Source: CAYFYJ01 sp964347415 (GTDB lineage: Archaea; Aenigmatarchaeota; Aenigmatarchaeia; CG10238-14). Taken from it: DNA of 64,000 nt. Of the stretch, positions 33,383 through 41,958 are shown in pieces. Numbering within the stretch: the stretch's first letter is position 1; each line of letters opens with the position of its first letter. The notes below the pieces were generated by a model. That model saw nothing but the letters and a program-made list of their open reading frames with translations. It made no database searches and had not been told where the DNA came from. The stretch is taken from assembly GCA_964347415.1 (NCBI GenBank), contig CAYFYJ010000022.1:89899-153898 (forward strand), written 5' to 3'. The translations under genes were made by a program, and so were the position numbers.

Positions 33383-34198
33383 ATGATTAGAATAAAAGAT
33401 GAAAGTGACAGGGATATTTTTATAATCAAAAGGAGTACCGTTTATTTAGTTGTAGCACTTGTGATAGTTTCCGTCGGAGGTTTTTTAGCATATACTCTGT
33501 TATCTCCAACTTCAAACAATAAAAATCTTACAGGAGCAGTTTCTCTTGTTGAATCTGCCTCGGTTGAAGAACCTGTCTCAGCTGAAGAGATATACAAACT
33601 GTTTATCTGTACTTGTTGCGGTAGAACGATAGATACAAGATGTTGTGGAATGGCCAGAGACATGGTAAATTATGTTGATTCTCAAATCGATGCGGGACTT
33701 TCCAAAACTGATGTCATTATTCAAACTGTTAAAAAATATGGTTTAAATACTTTGATAAAATTAAAACAGGAAGAGATAAAGGCCGAGATACTAAAGAGAT
33801 CTCCAGCAGACAGGCCAAAGATTGTTATTAGTCCTGAATTCCATGATTTTGCAGATGTATCTCAAGTTAAAGGCACAGTTAGTACTTTTTTCACTATTAA
33901 GAATGATGGTAAAAGTGATTTGATAATAGACGGGTTATCTACTTCTTGTGGCTGTACTACAGCTTCTATAGGCGGAAGTCCATTCTTTGGAATGGCCGGT
34001 CACGGAGGGGTTGGTGCAAGTCCTCCTGGGTGGACGTATAAAATCCCACCAGGTGAAACAGGAGAGCTTGAGGTTAAATATGATCCTAACATGCATAAAG
34101 ATTTCAGGGGTGCAGCTACCAGGATAATCTACATAGCATCCAACGATCCTGTTGATTTTCGATATGAGGTGAGAATAGAACTTAATCAAATAGATTAA
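33383..34198 (+). CDS. exported protein: CcmH-like Cys domain plus DUF1573
   Basis: 271 residues with a membrane helix (21-42), then FICTCCGRTIDTRCCGMARDMVNYVDSQIDAGLSKTDVIIQTVKKYG at about 72-118. Its spacing of cysteines and helices resembles CcmH/NrfF. The rest is a DUF1573 immunoglobulin-like domain with TSCGCTTASI and the closing YIASNDP. First gene of a seven-gene plus-strand operon (33383-37863) of thiol-redox proteins. Likely to bind or reduce thiols outside the membrane. Confidence 0.82.
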   Translation: MIRIKDESDRDIFIIKRSTVYLVVALVIVSVGGFLAYTLLSPTSNNKNLTGAVSLVESASVEEPVSAEEIYKLFICTCCGRTIDTRCCGMARDMVNYVDSQIDAGLSKTDVIIQTVKKYGLNTLIKLKQEEIKAEILKRSPADRPKIVISPEFHDFADVSQVKGTVSTFFTIKNDGKSDLIIDGLSTSCGCTTASIGGSPFFGMAGHGGVGASPPGWTYKIPPGETGELEVKYDPNMHKDFRGAATRIIYIASNDPVDFRYEVRIELNQID

Positions 34199-34237
34199 TA
34201 CCTATCATTAGAAAATTAAAATTAGAAGAGGTAAAAA

Positions 34238-34810
34238 ATGGACGACCTCCAAAAGTTAAGTAAACAAGAAAGAAGAGAATTGAAAAGACAGAGGAGAAAA
34301 GAGCAGCGAAAGCGAGAAAAGTCAGAAAAAAAGCGTAAAGAAAGGAATAAGATATTGAAGATTTTGATTCCAATAATCATTTCAATTGGTCTTGTTGGTT
34401 TTTTTGTGAATTCATGGTTGCAAGAAAGCCCAAGAATTCAAGTTGAACCTGAAGATTATAATTTTGGTTTCGTGAGCGTTGCTGAAGGCACTGTTACTAC
34501 TCTAATGACTGTGAAAAATGTGGGTAAAAGCGATTTAATAATAAATAATATGGATTCTTCATGTGGGTGCACTTCAGCTAGACTAATAGTAGATGGGAAG
34601 GAAGGTCCAAAATTTTCTATGTCCTCCCATGGTACTAATCCTAAGGATTGGTCAGCAACTTTAGCTCCTGGGGAGACTGCCCAACTCAAGGTCTATTATG
34701 ATCCTACTGTTCACAGAGATCTTAGAGGGCCGGTGACAAGGACAATCACTATTTTTTCGAATGATCCTGAACGTGGAAAGGAAGTAAGAATTTCGGCCAA
34801 TCAAATATAG
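34238..34810 (+). CDS. DUF1573 protein with basic cytosolic head and anchor
   Basis: 190 residues. Residues 1-40 are extremely basic and acidic (KKLSKQERRELKRQRRKEQ type), then comes a membrane helix (43-62), then a DUF1573 domain: FGFVSVAEGTVTTLMTVKNVGKSDLIINNMDSSCGCTSA. The SCGC cysteine pair is kept. Second of three DUF1573 proteins in a row, 39 bases behind the first. Confidence 0.85.
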   Translation: MDDLQKLSKQERRELKRQRRKEQRKREKSEKKRKERNKILKILIPIIISIGLVGFFVNSWLQESPRIQVEPEDYNFGFVSVAEGTVTTLMTVKNVGKSDLIINNMDSSCGCTSARLIVDGKEGPKFSMSSHGTNPKDWSATLAPGETAQLKVYYDPTVHRDLRGPVTRTITIFSNDPERGKEVRISANQI

Positions 34811-34820
34811 AAGTGAAAAT

Positions 34821-35246
34821 ATGATAAAGGTTAACTCAACTCACATTATTTTCGTTGTAATAGTTATCATTATTATTGCTGCTGTCTTTTATGGATATTT
34901 TAATTTGCAAAATTCTGGGGGAGGAGGTCCAAGAATTCGATTCACACCAAGATCTTACGACTTTGGTGATATCCAACCTCAACTTGTCGAGCATACTTTT
35001 GTTGTGAAAAATATAGGTAACGCCCCTCTCTTAATTAAAAAGGTTACCACATCCTGTGCTTGTACTAAAGCAACAATAGATTCAGAAGAGATTTTACCTA
35101 ATCAAACTGCAAATCTTTTAGTCACCTTTGATCCTAACCTAATGGAAGAAGAAGTTAAAGGAAATGTTTTACGGATTGTTTATATCAAGAGTAATGATCC
35201 TGAAAAACCGGAAGTGGAAATTGAGATAAAGGCTAATGTACTATGA
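34821..35246 (+). CDS. DUF1573 protein, anchored
   Basis: 141 residues with an N-terminal helix (7-26) and one DUF1573 domain: YDFGDIQPQLVEHTFVVKNIGNAPLLIKKVTTSCACTKATI. The cysteine pair is CAC here. The stop overlaps the next start by four bases. The three copies probably arose by duplication and may take different partners. Confidence 0.87.
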   Translation: MIKVNSTHIIFVVIVIIIIAAVFYGYFNLQNSGGGGPRIRFTPRSYDFGDIQPQLVEHTFVVKNIGNAPLLIKKVTTSCACTKATIDSEEILPNQTANLLVTFDPNLMEEEVKGNVLRIVYIKSNDPEKPEVEIEIKANVL

Positions 35247-36496
35247 TACTTGAAAAAAATTACACAAGAAGTAGAAAAAAATTATTACTTAAATCCTCAT
35301 TCATCGGTTTAGTTCTAATAGGGCTTATTCTGCCAAACATATTTGCTAAAACCGAAAAAGCTACGATTTATTACAATGAAGCTTGTCATCATTGTGTTAC
35401 ATATATAAACGAAGAACTAAACCCAATTCTGGAGGAATCGAGTATTCAAGTTATTAAGAAGGACTATATAAACAATAGACAATACAGGAAAGAGCTGAAT
35501 GAGTTAAATGAAGAACTTGGAATTCCTCTCGAACTCCAAGGTCATTTCACCACTTTTATAGACAATAAAATCATATTAGAAGGCCATGTTCCAGAGCATG
35601 TGATAAGGGATATTTTAAACCAAGAAAACCGGGGAGAGTTTGATAGAATAGTCATTCTACAGGATGAGATGGAAGATGCTAAAAGCTATAAAGTATGGGC
35701 CTTTGAGGGTGAAATCAAGGAATATGAAATTGATATACCGATTACTGAGTATCTTGATTGGTTTGAAGAGAATAAAGATTCTTTGATGACGCCACCAGAG
35801 TTAGTGGATAAACCTCTAGATTTAATTACTTTACTCCCCACAGTTTTGCTGACCGGTCTTTTGGATGGTATTAATCCCTGTGCATTTGCAGTTATTCTAT
35901 TCCTCATCACTTTTCTTTTTACAATAAGCAAGACTAGAGCCAGTGTTTTTAAGATGGGTGTTACGTACATCTCAGCCATCTACATGGTTTATTTTTTAAT
36001 TGGACTGGGTATTTTGCAAGTTGTTCATCTCTTCGGTGTACACCATTTCATGGCTAAACTTGCTTCATATCTAATAATTTTTCTTGGTCTAATTAATGTG
36101 ATTGGTTATTTCTTTCCGAAATTTCCTATTAAGTTAAAAATTCCTAGTGCTAGCAAAAAAACTATTCAAACATGGGTTCATAGGGCGACCACACCAGCTG
36201 CTTTTGTTCTAGGGATATTGGTTGGACTCTGTGTTTTTCCTTGTTCTGGGGCAATGTATGTGGCAATCATAGGATTGCTCTCAGTTAAGGTCGCCTATTT
36301 CCAAGCTTTAAGTTATCTTTTACTCTATAACCTGATGTTCGTTTTGCCATTAATCGTAATTCTACTCGCTGCGTCAAACAAAGTTGTGATTAAAAGAATA
36401 ACCAAATGGGAACAGTCAAAAAGTGGAGCAATGCATCTTCTCTCCGGACTTGTTATGGTTGCTTTGGGACTTATTATTTTAATATGGTTTGTATAA
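35243..36496 (+). CDS. DsbD-like protein: thioredoxin-fold domain plus CcdA carrier
   Basis: 417 residues. After a helix (15-34) an outer domain begins YYNEACHHCVTY, a thioredoxin-fold CxxC (CHHC), and extends to about residue 120. A linker leads to a CcdA-type membrane part with INPCAFAVILFLITFLF at about 210-226 and LCVFPCSGAMYV at about 330-341. The plan is DsbD turned round: the carrier brings electrons across and its own outer domain passes them on. Overlap with the DUF1573 gene suggests translational coupling. Confidence 0.88.
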   Translation: MILEKNYTRSRKKLLLKSSFIGLVLIGLILPNIFAKTEKATIYYNEACHHCVTYINEELNPILEESSIQVIKKDYINNRQYRKELNELNEELGIPLELQGHFTTFIDNKIILEGHVPEHVIRDILNQENRGEFDRIVILQDEMEDAKSYKVWAFEGEIKEYEIDIPITEYLDWFEENKDSLMTPPELVDKPLDLITLLPTVLLTGLLDGINPCAFAVILFLITFLFTISKTRASVFKMGVTYISAIYMVYFLIGLGILQVVHLFGVHHFMAKLASYLIIFLGLINVIGYFFPKFPIKLKIPSASKKTIQTWVHRATTPAAFVLGILVGLCVFPCSGAMYVAIIGLLSVKVAYFQALSYLLLYNLMFVLPLIVILLAASNKVVIKRITKWEQSKSGAMHLLSGLVMVALGLIILIWFV

Positions 36497-36509
36497 TGAA
36501 GATGAGAAA

Positions 36510-37007
36510 ATGGAATCAAAAAAACGAAAAAGTTATTTCACGGCAATAAAAGTAATTCTCGTCCTGTTTTTAGTAGGTCTTACTATATCATTGAATTCGA
36601 AAATTAAGGAGTATGAGAAAAATCTTGAAAATGAATATATTATCGAAGGTTTTAAAGCCAGTTTCACGAAAAAAATAGAATCCAATAAAAATGATTGTCC
36701 AAATGCTATTGGTGGAAATGAAGATGCTTATTTGAGAATAAAATACTTCACTTCTCCATTTTGTCCTTGGTGTATTAGGGAGGAATCAATATTAAAAGAA
36801 CTATTAAAAGAACATGGAAATTTGTTCAACATAAGATGGTATGATGTAAACTCTTGTCGAGAAGAAGTGGAGAAATATAAAGTCGGGGGAGTTCCGACAT
36901 TTGTTTTTAGCACGAGTGATGAGGAAGAAAAGGAATATTCTCATTATGGGTTTATTTACAAAGAAGATCTTAAAGAATTGATATGTAATGTAACGGGCAG
37001 TTGTTAA
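36510..37007 (+). CDS. anchored thioredoxin-fold protein
   Basis: 165 residues: basic start MESKKRKSYF, membrane helix (about 12-28), then a thioredoxin fold with FTSPFCPWCIREESIL and VGGVPTFVF with cis-proline, and a last CNVTGSC. CPWC is a reactive active site. I chose ATG 36510 rather than the TTG at 36489, which overlaps the previous gene. Its stop overlaps the next start, TAATG. Confidence 0.87.
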   Translation: MESKKRKSYFTAIKVILVLFLVGLTISLNSKIKEYEKNLENEYIIEGFKASFTKKIESNKNDCPNAIGGNEDAYLRIKYFTSPFCPWCIREESILKELLKEHGNLFNIRWYDVNSCREEVEKYKVGGVPTFVFSTSDEEEKEYSHYGFIYKEDLKELICNVTGSC

Positions 37008-37621
37008 TGGTTGTTGAATTACTGTATGCATTTTTATTGGGTATATTAAGTATACTCAGCCCATGCACTTTTATAATAATTCCATTGATGACTACTGAAA
37101 TACATTCTAGATTGAGTAGAATTTTAAAATTTATGATTGGAATAGTTATAACATTCAGTGCTCTTGGGGTTCTAAGTGGTCTAACTGGTAAATTATTGAC
37201 TAACTTTATTGGTCCCTATCTTTATTTGTTAGCTGCTATAGTAACCTCAATTACTGGATTGAACATGTTGGATGTATTCAGATTAAACATACCTAGTTTG
37301 TTCCCAAGTTATAAAACGAGGAATCTCTTCATCCTAGGATTGATATATGGTGGGGTTATATTAAGTTGCATTGGCCCATTATTAGCTGTAATACTCGTTT
37401 ATATTGTCGCCGAAGCAACTATTTTTTATGGTTTTATTATGATGTTATTTTATTCACTGGGATTTATAACTCCTTTCATTTTGTTTGGTATTTTGATTAC
37501 TGATAAAAATATAGCTCTAAAAATGATGAAACATTCTGCAATTATAAGAAAGATAGGCGGTGTTTTATTGTTATTAGTTTCAGTTTATCTATTTTATTTA
37601 GTGAGTAGAGGATTGATATGA
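37007..37621 (+). CDS. CcdA-family membrane thiol carrier
   Basis: 204 residues, six helices, with LSILSPCTFIIIPL near the N terminus and VILSCIGPLLAVILV in helix four, the two cysteines of the CcdA shuttle. It is the minimal form without added domain. Partner candidates are the thioredoxin upstream and the Cys-rich protein downstream, both overlapping. Confidence 0.9.
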   Translation: MVVELLYAFLLGILSILSPCTFIIIPLMTTEIHSRLSRILKFMIGIVITFSALGVLSGLTGKLLTNFIGPYLYLLAAIVTSITGLNMLDVFRLNIPSLFPSYKTRNLFILGLIYGGVILSCIGPLLAVILVYIVAEATIFYGFIMMLFYSLGFITPFILFGILITDKNIALKMMKHSAIIRKIGGVLLLLVSVYLFYLVSRGLI

Positions 37622-37863
37622 AATTGAAAATAATTCTAATAATAACAGCATTAATGGCTATTATCTTTTTAGTTTTATTTGGAACAGAGATAAAGAAAAG
37701 AGCCATTAGAGGTATTGCTGAACAAATCCCTAGTTATGAGTGTGATAAAGATGAAGTTTGTACTTCTTGTATAATTGAAGGCGAGGTTTGTAGTTGCACG
37801 GAACATGTTTGTCAGTGTGGAAATGATACAGTCGAAAAGGGAGAATGTGAAATGTTTAATTAA
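37618..37863 (+). CDS. small anchored Cys-rich protein
   Basis: 81 residues with a membrane helix (5-23) and ten cysteines after it: ECDKDEVCTSCIIEG, VCSCTEHVCQCG and GECEMF. It could bind metal or take reducing equivalents from CcdA. It ends the operon that starts at 33383. The cysteine spacing differs from the CC-PPC module. Confidence 0.75.
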   Translation: MKLKIILIITALMAIIFLVLFGTEIKKRAIRGIAEQIPSYECDKDEVCTSCIIEGEVCSCTEHVCQCGNDTVEKGECEMFN

Positions 37864-37959
37864 AATGATCCATGTAAAAATTGTTTTTCAATTGTTCTTT
37901 TTTTTAAAGATTCATGTATAGAGTATAATGTTTACTTTAAGACTTATTCTATCAGCGAT

Positions 37960-37974
37960 TTACAAATCATGTAA
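37960..37974. promoter_or_regulatory. predicted BlaI/CopY-type operator, copy 4
   Basis: TTACA-AATCA-TGTAA, upstream of TATA-like TTATTTATAATTTTT and of the BlaI-family gene at 38018. It fits autoregulation as in bacterial BlaI and CopY systems. Confidence 0.7.
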
Positions 37975-38017
37975 GAAATACATAATTATTTATAATTTTT
38001 AGTGCAGTAACATCTAT

Positions 38018-38395
38018 ATGGTGAAACTCAAAAAAATGAAATTTGAAAAGAAAGGGTTAGAATCTTTCTTGAGTCCCTTGGAATCTCAAGTTCTGAATGT
38101 ACTCCTGAAGAAAAAAACGATGAAAGTCAGAGAAATATACGATGTGTTAAAGAAAAGGAGGAAAGTCGCATTGACGAGTATCGCTGTTATATTGGATCGA
38201 TTGTATAATAAAGGCATGGTTTACAGAAAAGTGGAAAGAGGCAGAGGAGGAATTCATTATATATATTCCCCTGTTGTAAACAGACCACAATTTGAGCGAT
38301 CTATTATTGAGAATACTGTAGACAAGTTAATAAACACTTTCGGTAGATCTGCTGTTAACTATTTCAACGAAAGATTTTCAAAAAAAGGAAGGTGA
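38018..38395 (+). CDS. BlaI/MecI/CopY-family repressor
   Basis: 125 residues with the family's winged helix: LSPLESQVLNVLLKKKTMKVREIYDVL, then ALTSIAVILDRLYNKGMVYRKVERGRGGIHYIYSPV. The tail is helical for dimerisation and has no CopY-type Cys-x-Cys site, so a direct metal sensor role is less likely. It lies four bases before an HELAH peptidase gene, as blaI does near blaR1. TTACA-N5-TGTAA boxes are its likely targets. Confidence 0.9.
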   Translation: MVKLKKMKFEKKGLESFLSPLESQVLNVLLKKKTMKVREIYDVLKKRRKVALTSIAVILDRLYNKGMVYRKVERGRGGIHYIYSPVVNRPQFERSIIENTVDKLINTFGRSAVNYFNERFSKKGR

Positions 38396-38399
38396 AGAT

Positions 38400-39143
38400 A
38401 TGAATGGAGTAGATTGTTTTTATGGTTTCGTCACTGATTCTGGTCTATTAACGCTATCTGTATTTTCCTTTTTTCTTGCTATTACGACGCTGATAATACT
38501 TAAGAAGACTAAACTCTCAACCAAACAGAGGATATCTCTCATATATATACATCTTACAACGCTGTTCTTCCCATTCGTCTTGTTCACGGTTAAAATGAGT
38601 TGTGGTTTAATGTCTATTTCTTGCTATTATAGTCCAATACACTTAGTATCTTACGCACTTCCCGCAAACTTAACTATTGCTATATTCACTGGATTCATAA
38701 TAATTCCGAACTTCTACATATCCATGAACAAGAAGAGAAAAATAAAGAATAAACACATCATCGATTTTGTTAGGAAATATTCAAAAAAATTGAATATACC
38801 AATGCCTAGGTTGTATGCAGTGGATAAAGCCAGTCCTTTGGCCTTTTCATTCAGGAGTTTTAGATCAGCGATATTCATGTCAGTTGGTTTATTCGATATC
38901 CTTAACAAAAAAGAGCTAGAAGCCGTGTTGTTGCATGAATTGGCTCACATAAAACAATATTCATCTATTTTAAAAGTTTCAAATTCATTTTTGAAATTCC
39001 TCTCCCCCCTGTCGATATTGACAAGATTTCACTATGATTCGAACGATGAGGAAAAACAGGCGGATGATTTTATGATTAAAACACAGAAGACTAGTAAGTT
39101 CTTGAAATCGGCAAAAATGAAGATCAATATATTCAATAGTTAA
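38400..39143 (+). CDS. membrane metallopeptidase with HELAH (M56/BlaR1- or M48-like)
   Basis: 247 residues. Four helices in the first 105 residues, then a peptidase domain: IPMPRLYAVDKASPLAFSFRSFRSAIFMSVGLFDIL, zinc motif LLHELAHIKQ at about 178-187 and the third ligand region NDEEKQADDFM. The plan of helices followed by an inside metallopeptidase fits BlaR1/MecR1 without the penicillin-binding sensor. Next to BlaI it probably cuts the repressor when the membrane part senses a signal. That is inferred from the bacterial pairs. Confidence 0.85.
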   Translation: MNGVDCFYGFVTDSGLLTLSVFSFFLAITTLIILKKTKLSTKQRISLIYIHLTTLFFPFVLFTVKMSCGLMSISCYYSPIHLVSYALPANLTIAIFTGFIIIPNFYISMNKKRKIKNKHIIDFVRKYSKKLNIPMPRLYAVDKASPLAFSFRSFRSAIFMSVGLFDILNKKELEAVLLHELAHIKQYSSILKVSNSFLKFLSPLSILTRFHYDSNDEEKQADDFMIKTQKTSKFLKSAKMKINIFNS

Positions 39144-39146
39144 AGT

Positions 39147-39272
39147 CTAAATTTTAGTCTGACTCACTCTTAATGCATTCGTTTCATGCATTGTTAGTTG
39201 TTGTGAATAAAGGATAGGTCCTAAGACTGTTAAGAAAAGAAGGTAAGAGATAATTACTATCAGCACTATCAA
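39147..39272 (-). CDS. possible small membrane peptide
   Basis: An open frame, beginning at TTG 39272 or GTG 39266, codes for a hydrophobic helix (LIVLIVIISYLLFLTVLGPIL as one span) and then SQQLTMHETNALRVSQTKI. No ATG is present and no clear ribosome site, so it may be a remnant or chance. Its good helix and amphipathic tail make it worth noting. Confidence 0.3.
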   Translation of the reverse strand: MIVLIVIISYLLFLTVLGPILYSQQLTMHETNALRVSQTKI

Positions 39273-39327
39273 GATTACTTTGATGGTACATCAAGATTTT
39301 TTAGAGTTTTGGATATTTTCATATGCT

Positions 39328-39663
39328 TCATTTTTTCACAAACAGATTCATATTTTTTTTCTCCACCCAATCATAAACCCAAACTACCGTACAAGAAAGT
39401 AAATACCAGTATATTATTAAAGACAAGATATAGTATACCCATCTTGGGATTTGAAAACCGAATCCTATAAATAATGAAGACAAACGAAGAGGAACACTTA
39501 AAAATAAATTCCATACCATCTGCAATAGTCCAACATATAGCCCGGAATAACTCAATAGGGCATATGAAGTTAAGATAAAGAATGAGATGGAATTTAAAAG
39601 GAACATCAAAATTATTTTTTTCTTTCTCAGTTTGAAGAATTCTTTTATTTTCTTTTCAATCAT
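39328..39663 (-). CDS. membrane protein, three helices
   Basis: 111 residues: basic start MIEKKIKEFFKLRKKKI, then helices at about 17-40, 42-70 and 76-98, and a short tail. No motif that I recognise. It may be co-transcribed with the glycosyltransferase gene 36 bases upstream. Confidence 0.65.
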   Translation of the reverse strand: MIEKKIKEFFKLRKKKIILMFLLNSISFFILTSYALLSYSGLYVGLLQMVWNLFLSVPLRLSSLFIGFGFQIPRWVYYILSLIIYWYLLSCTVVWVYDWVEKKNMNLFVKK

Positions 39664-39699
39664 ATTTATACCAACGTATCATCGTGTATTAGAAGAAAT

Positions 39700-41472
39700 T
39701 TACAAACTAATCATTTCATCGCACTTGTAATCAACTTCATAAATTCTGACTTTATTCTCCTCGTATATCTTTTTAAAACAATATGATGTTTCAAACTTGT
39801 CCAAGTCTGCATTGTGCATGTTCCCTCCATACTCGTAATTAAATCTTGCATTTCTCTCCACGGCAAACCATCCCTTGTCTATCATCCTATCGCTCAAGAA
39901 GATGTGAGTAACTTTATACTTGTTGATTAGTCTTAGTGCCTCACCTAAATCAGGAGTAAAATAAATCGTCAAATGCTCCGTGTATATCGTACCAACAGGT
40001 AAAGATGCCCTTAGAGTTCCTCCATTGGCTACAGGTAAGGCTGTCACACCAAGAATCATCTCATTCGCTTCATAGTCACTGAGTATATTCACATCCTCAG
40101 ACAAGTTTTCTCTCATCCAGACCGCCGCCTCATATTCTTCTGTAGAAATAAAACTAACCATTGCCCATTTCAACCAGCCATAACCGGAACCTTCATAGAA
40201 TATAGATGAGTTAAACGGTAGAGGAATAGAGATGATGACTAAAAACAAACCTATCGCTAATAGAATTGTGGATATATTATACTTTTTTAATTTTTTGATT
40301 CCTCCTAAAAATTCAAAGATGCCAAAGAATAAGATTGCACCTAAAATGCTGATTGCCGGAGTCATGTACTCAAAATATCTAGTATAGAGTGAGGGACTGA
40401 AAACATATAGTAAATCTGGGTTCGATTTTAGTAGAGTATCGCTGAACAAAGCAGTAGCAATATCCCTATCCCATAACCCAAGAATACATGGTATCGCCCA
40501 CGCTATGAGTAGTATGTGTCCAGTCTTTCTCTTGTATAACGCATAAGCTATACCAGCAAAACCAAGGAAGAATTGTGGTATACCCAAGTGTTTATAGAAA
40601 TTCTTTACAGTTAAAAATCCTTCTCTTCCATATGCTTCTTTGACCACTATGTTCATTATCCCTCCAGTAGCCAATTTAATCCAGAATGGGAAAGATATTA
40701 TTAGTCCTATGGCCAAAACGAACAAAACTTTTTTTATTTCTGAAAAACCCTTCCTTCTCTTAAAGACTAGTAAAAGGAATGAAAAGAAAACTAGAGAAAC
40801 TATCATCACTGCCGAAGATAGATGGTGAGAGATTATAAGTCCTGCCAGTAGAAGACCTGATATTAACAGATTCCTGTCTTTCTTTTCTTTCATCCCCTTG
40901 TAAAGGAACAATAGAATGAGTGGCATGAGTAAATGCCCAAACAACTCGGAATTAAACCCTCCGCTCCTTGAAATGTATCTAACCGAAGAAGCGGCTAATA
41001 GTGCGGCGAGCAAACCCACTCTATAGTCTTTCGTGAGTTTTTTCCCTAGAACATAAACAAATATTGTCGTTAGAGCACCCAACCCAACCGCAACAAACCT
41101 ACCAAGATAAACGAGTTCAACTCCAGTTATCTGAGTCATAACAGCAAAGAACAACATCAACCCAGGTGGATACTGATATTCTATTCCATTACCATACGTA
41201 GGTTCAACTTCTGGGATATAGTGTCTGGTTGCGAAATATCTAGCCATCCCAAGAAACCACCAATCATCCCCCCAGTTTGTTAACAACCTGATGTCGTATT
41301 CCATGAAAGGAATGTACCTGAGTATATAGGCGAAGGTAAATATTCCGATTAATGAGAGTACAATGAAAATATTTTTCTTATCTATTTTACTTCTTTTCAC
41401 TTTACTTCCCTCTTTTGATGTATTGGGCACGTATAAATTAATTAATGAAATAAACATAATTATACTTAACAT
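39700..41472 (-). CDS. GT-C glycosyltransferase (PMT/ArnT-like)
   Basis: 590 residues with about twelve helices. The first outer loop has NWGDDWWFLGMARYFATRHYIPEVEP, an acidic catalytic loop typical of GT-C enzymes that use lipid-linked sugars, and EYQYPPGLMLFFAVM after it. The soluble end (VAVWMRENLSEDVNILSDYEANEM region) matches the dolichyl-phosphate-mannose transferase type. Likely to glycosylate surface proteins or lipids; Thr-rich proteins in the window are possible acceptors. The exact start near 41472 is uncertain. Confidence 0.82.
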   Translation of the reverse strand: MLSIIMFISLINLYVPNTSKEGSKVKRSKIDKKNIFIVLSLIGIFTFAYILRYIPFMEYDIRLLTNWGDDWWFLGMARYFATRHYIPEVEPTYGNGIEYQYPPGLMLFFAVMTQITGVELVYLGRFVAVGLGALTTIFVYVLGKKLTKDYRVGLLAALLAASSVRYISRSGGFNSELFGHLLMPLILLFLYKGMKEKKDRNLLISGLLLAGLIISHHLSSAVMIVSLVFFSFLLLVFKRRKGFSEIKKVLFVLAIGLIISFPFWIKLATGGIMNIVVKEAYGREGFLTVKNFYKHLGIPQFFLGFAGIAYALYKRKTGHILLIAWAIPCILGLWDRDIATALFSDTLLKSNPDLLYVFSPSLYTRYFEYMTPAISILGAILFFGIFEFLGGIKKLKKYNISTILLAIGLFLVIISIPLPFNSSIFYEGSGYGWLKWAMVSFISTEEYEAAVWMRENLSEDVNILSDYEANEMILGVTALPVANGGTLRASLPVGTIYTEHLTIYFTPDLGEALRLINKYKVTHIFLSDRMIDKGWFAVERNARFNYEYGGNMHNADLDKFETSYCFKKIYEENKVRIYEVDYKCDEMISL

Positions 41473-41673
41473 CGTTCTGCCTAATACTTAATTCAAAGAA
41501 ATGACAAAACGGATTACTTGGTTGACCCTTAAAAATCGAGCCTGAAATTCGTATTCTATCGAACCCAAGTCAAAATCAATATTGACGTTAATATCAATGC
41601 CCTATCAGTGTGTGAACAATACACATTCAACCTATTGTCAATCCAAATCTTTATATTTTTGAAATTACTACAA
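41473..41673. other. intergenic stretch without a clear gene
   Basis: AT-rich. It has the direct-repeat-like AATATTGACGTTAATATCAATG near 41579-41600 and TATA-like TTTATATTTTT at 41650-41660 for the small frame that follows. I see no RNA gene. Confidence 0.4.
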
Positions 41674-41748
41674 ATGAAAGAGATAGAAACTCGTATCCGA
41701 TCTCCCCAAAAAGAAGTAGTAAATGCGTTCGTAATTGAAGAGAAATAA
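41674..41748 (+). CDS. possible 24-residue peptide
   Basis: ATG 41674 lies about 22 bases after TATA-like TTTATATTTTT, as for a leaderless transcript. The frame reads MKEIETRIRSPQ, then KEVVNAFVIEEK and TAA. It converges with a zinc-ribbon gene. Support is weak. Confidence 0.3.
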   Translation: MKEIETRIRSPQKEVVNAFVIEEK

Positions 41749-41749
41749 T

Positions 41750-41899
41750 CTAACCTTCAAATCCACAACTATCGCATTTGATGTATTTTTTTGTAATTAT
41801 CGATGATTTGCTACTGAGTATTTTTGTATGCCCTGTTCTGACTTCCATTGATCCACATCTGGGGCATTTATTGATTATAGTCTTTTCTAGTACCGCCAT
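41750..41899 (-). CDS. small zinc-ribbon protein
   Basis: 49 residues: MAVLEKTIINKCPRCGSMEV, then RTGHTKILSS, then YIKCDSCGFEG. Two CxxC pairs 25 residues apart form one zinc ribbon. Proteins of this size and form are often ribosome or transcription associated; no family name can be given. Confidence 0.7.
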   Translation of the reverse strand: MAVLEKTIINKCPRCGSMEVRTGHTKILSSKSSIITKKYIKCDSCGFEG

Positions 41900-41958
41900 A
41901 ACGGATTAGTTTATCTTTTAAATATAAATAAACAGCCTTAACACCAAATAGAAAAAAA

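Noticed and set aside
33383..37863. Cytochrome c maturation operon
   Set aside because: CcdA and CcmH-like parts are present but no heme lyase, CcmF/CcsA or CxxCH cytochrome is seen in the window.
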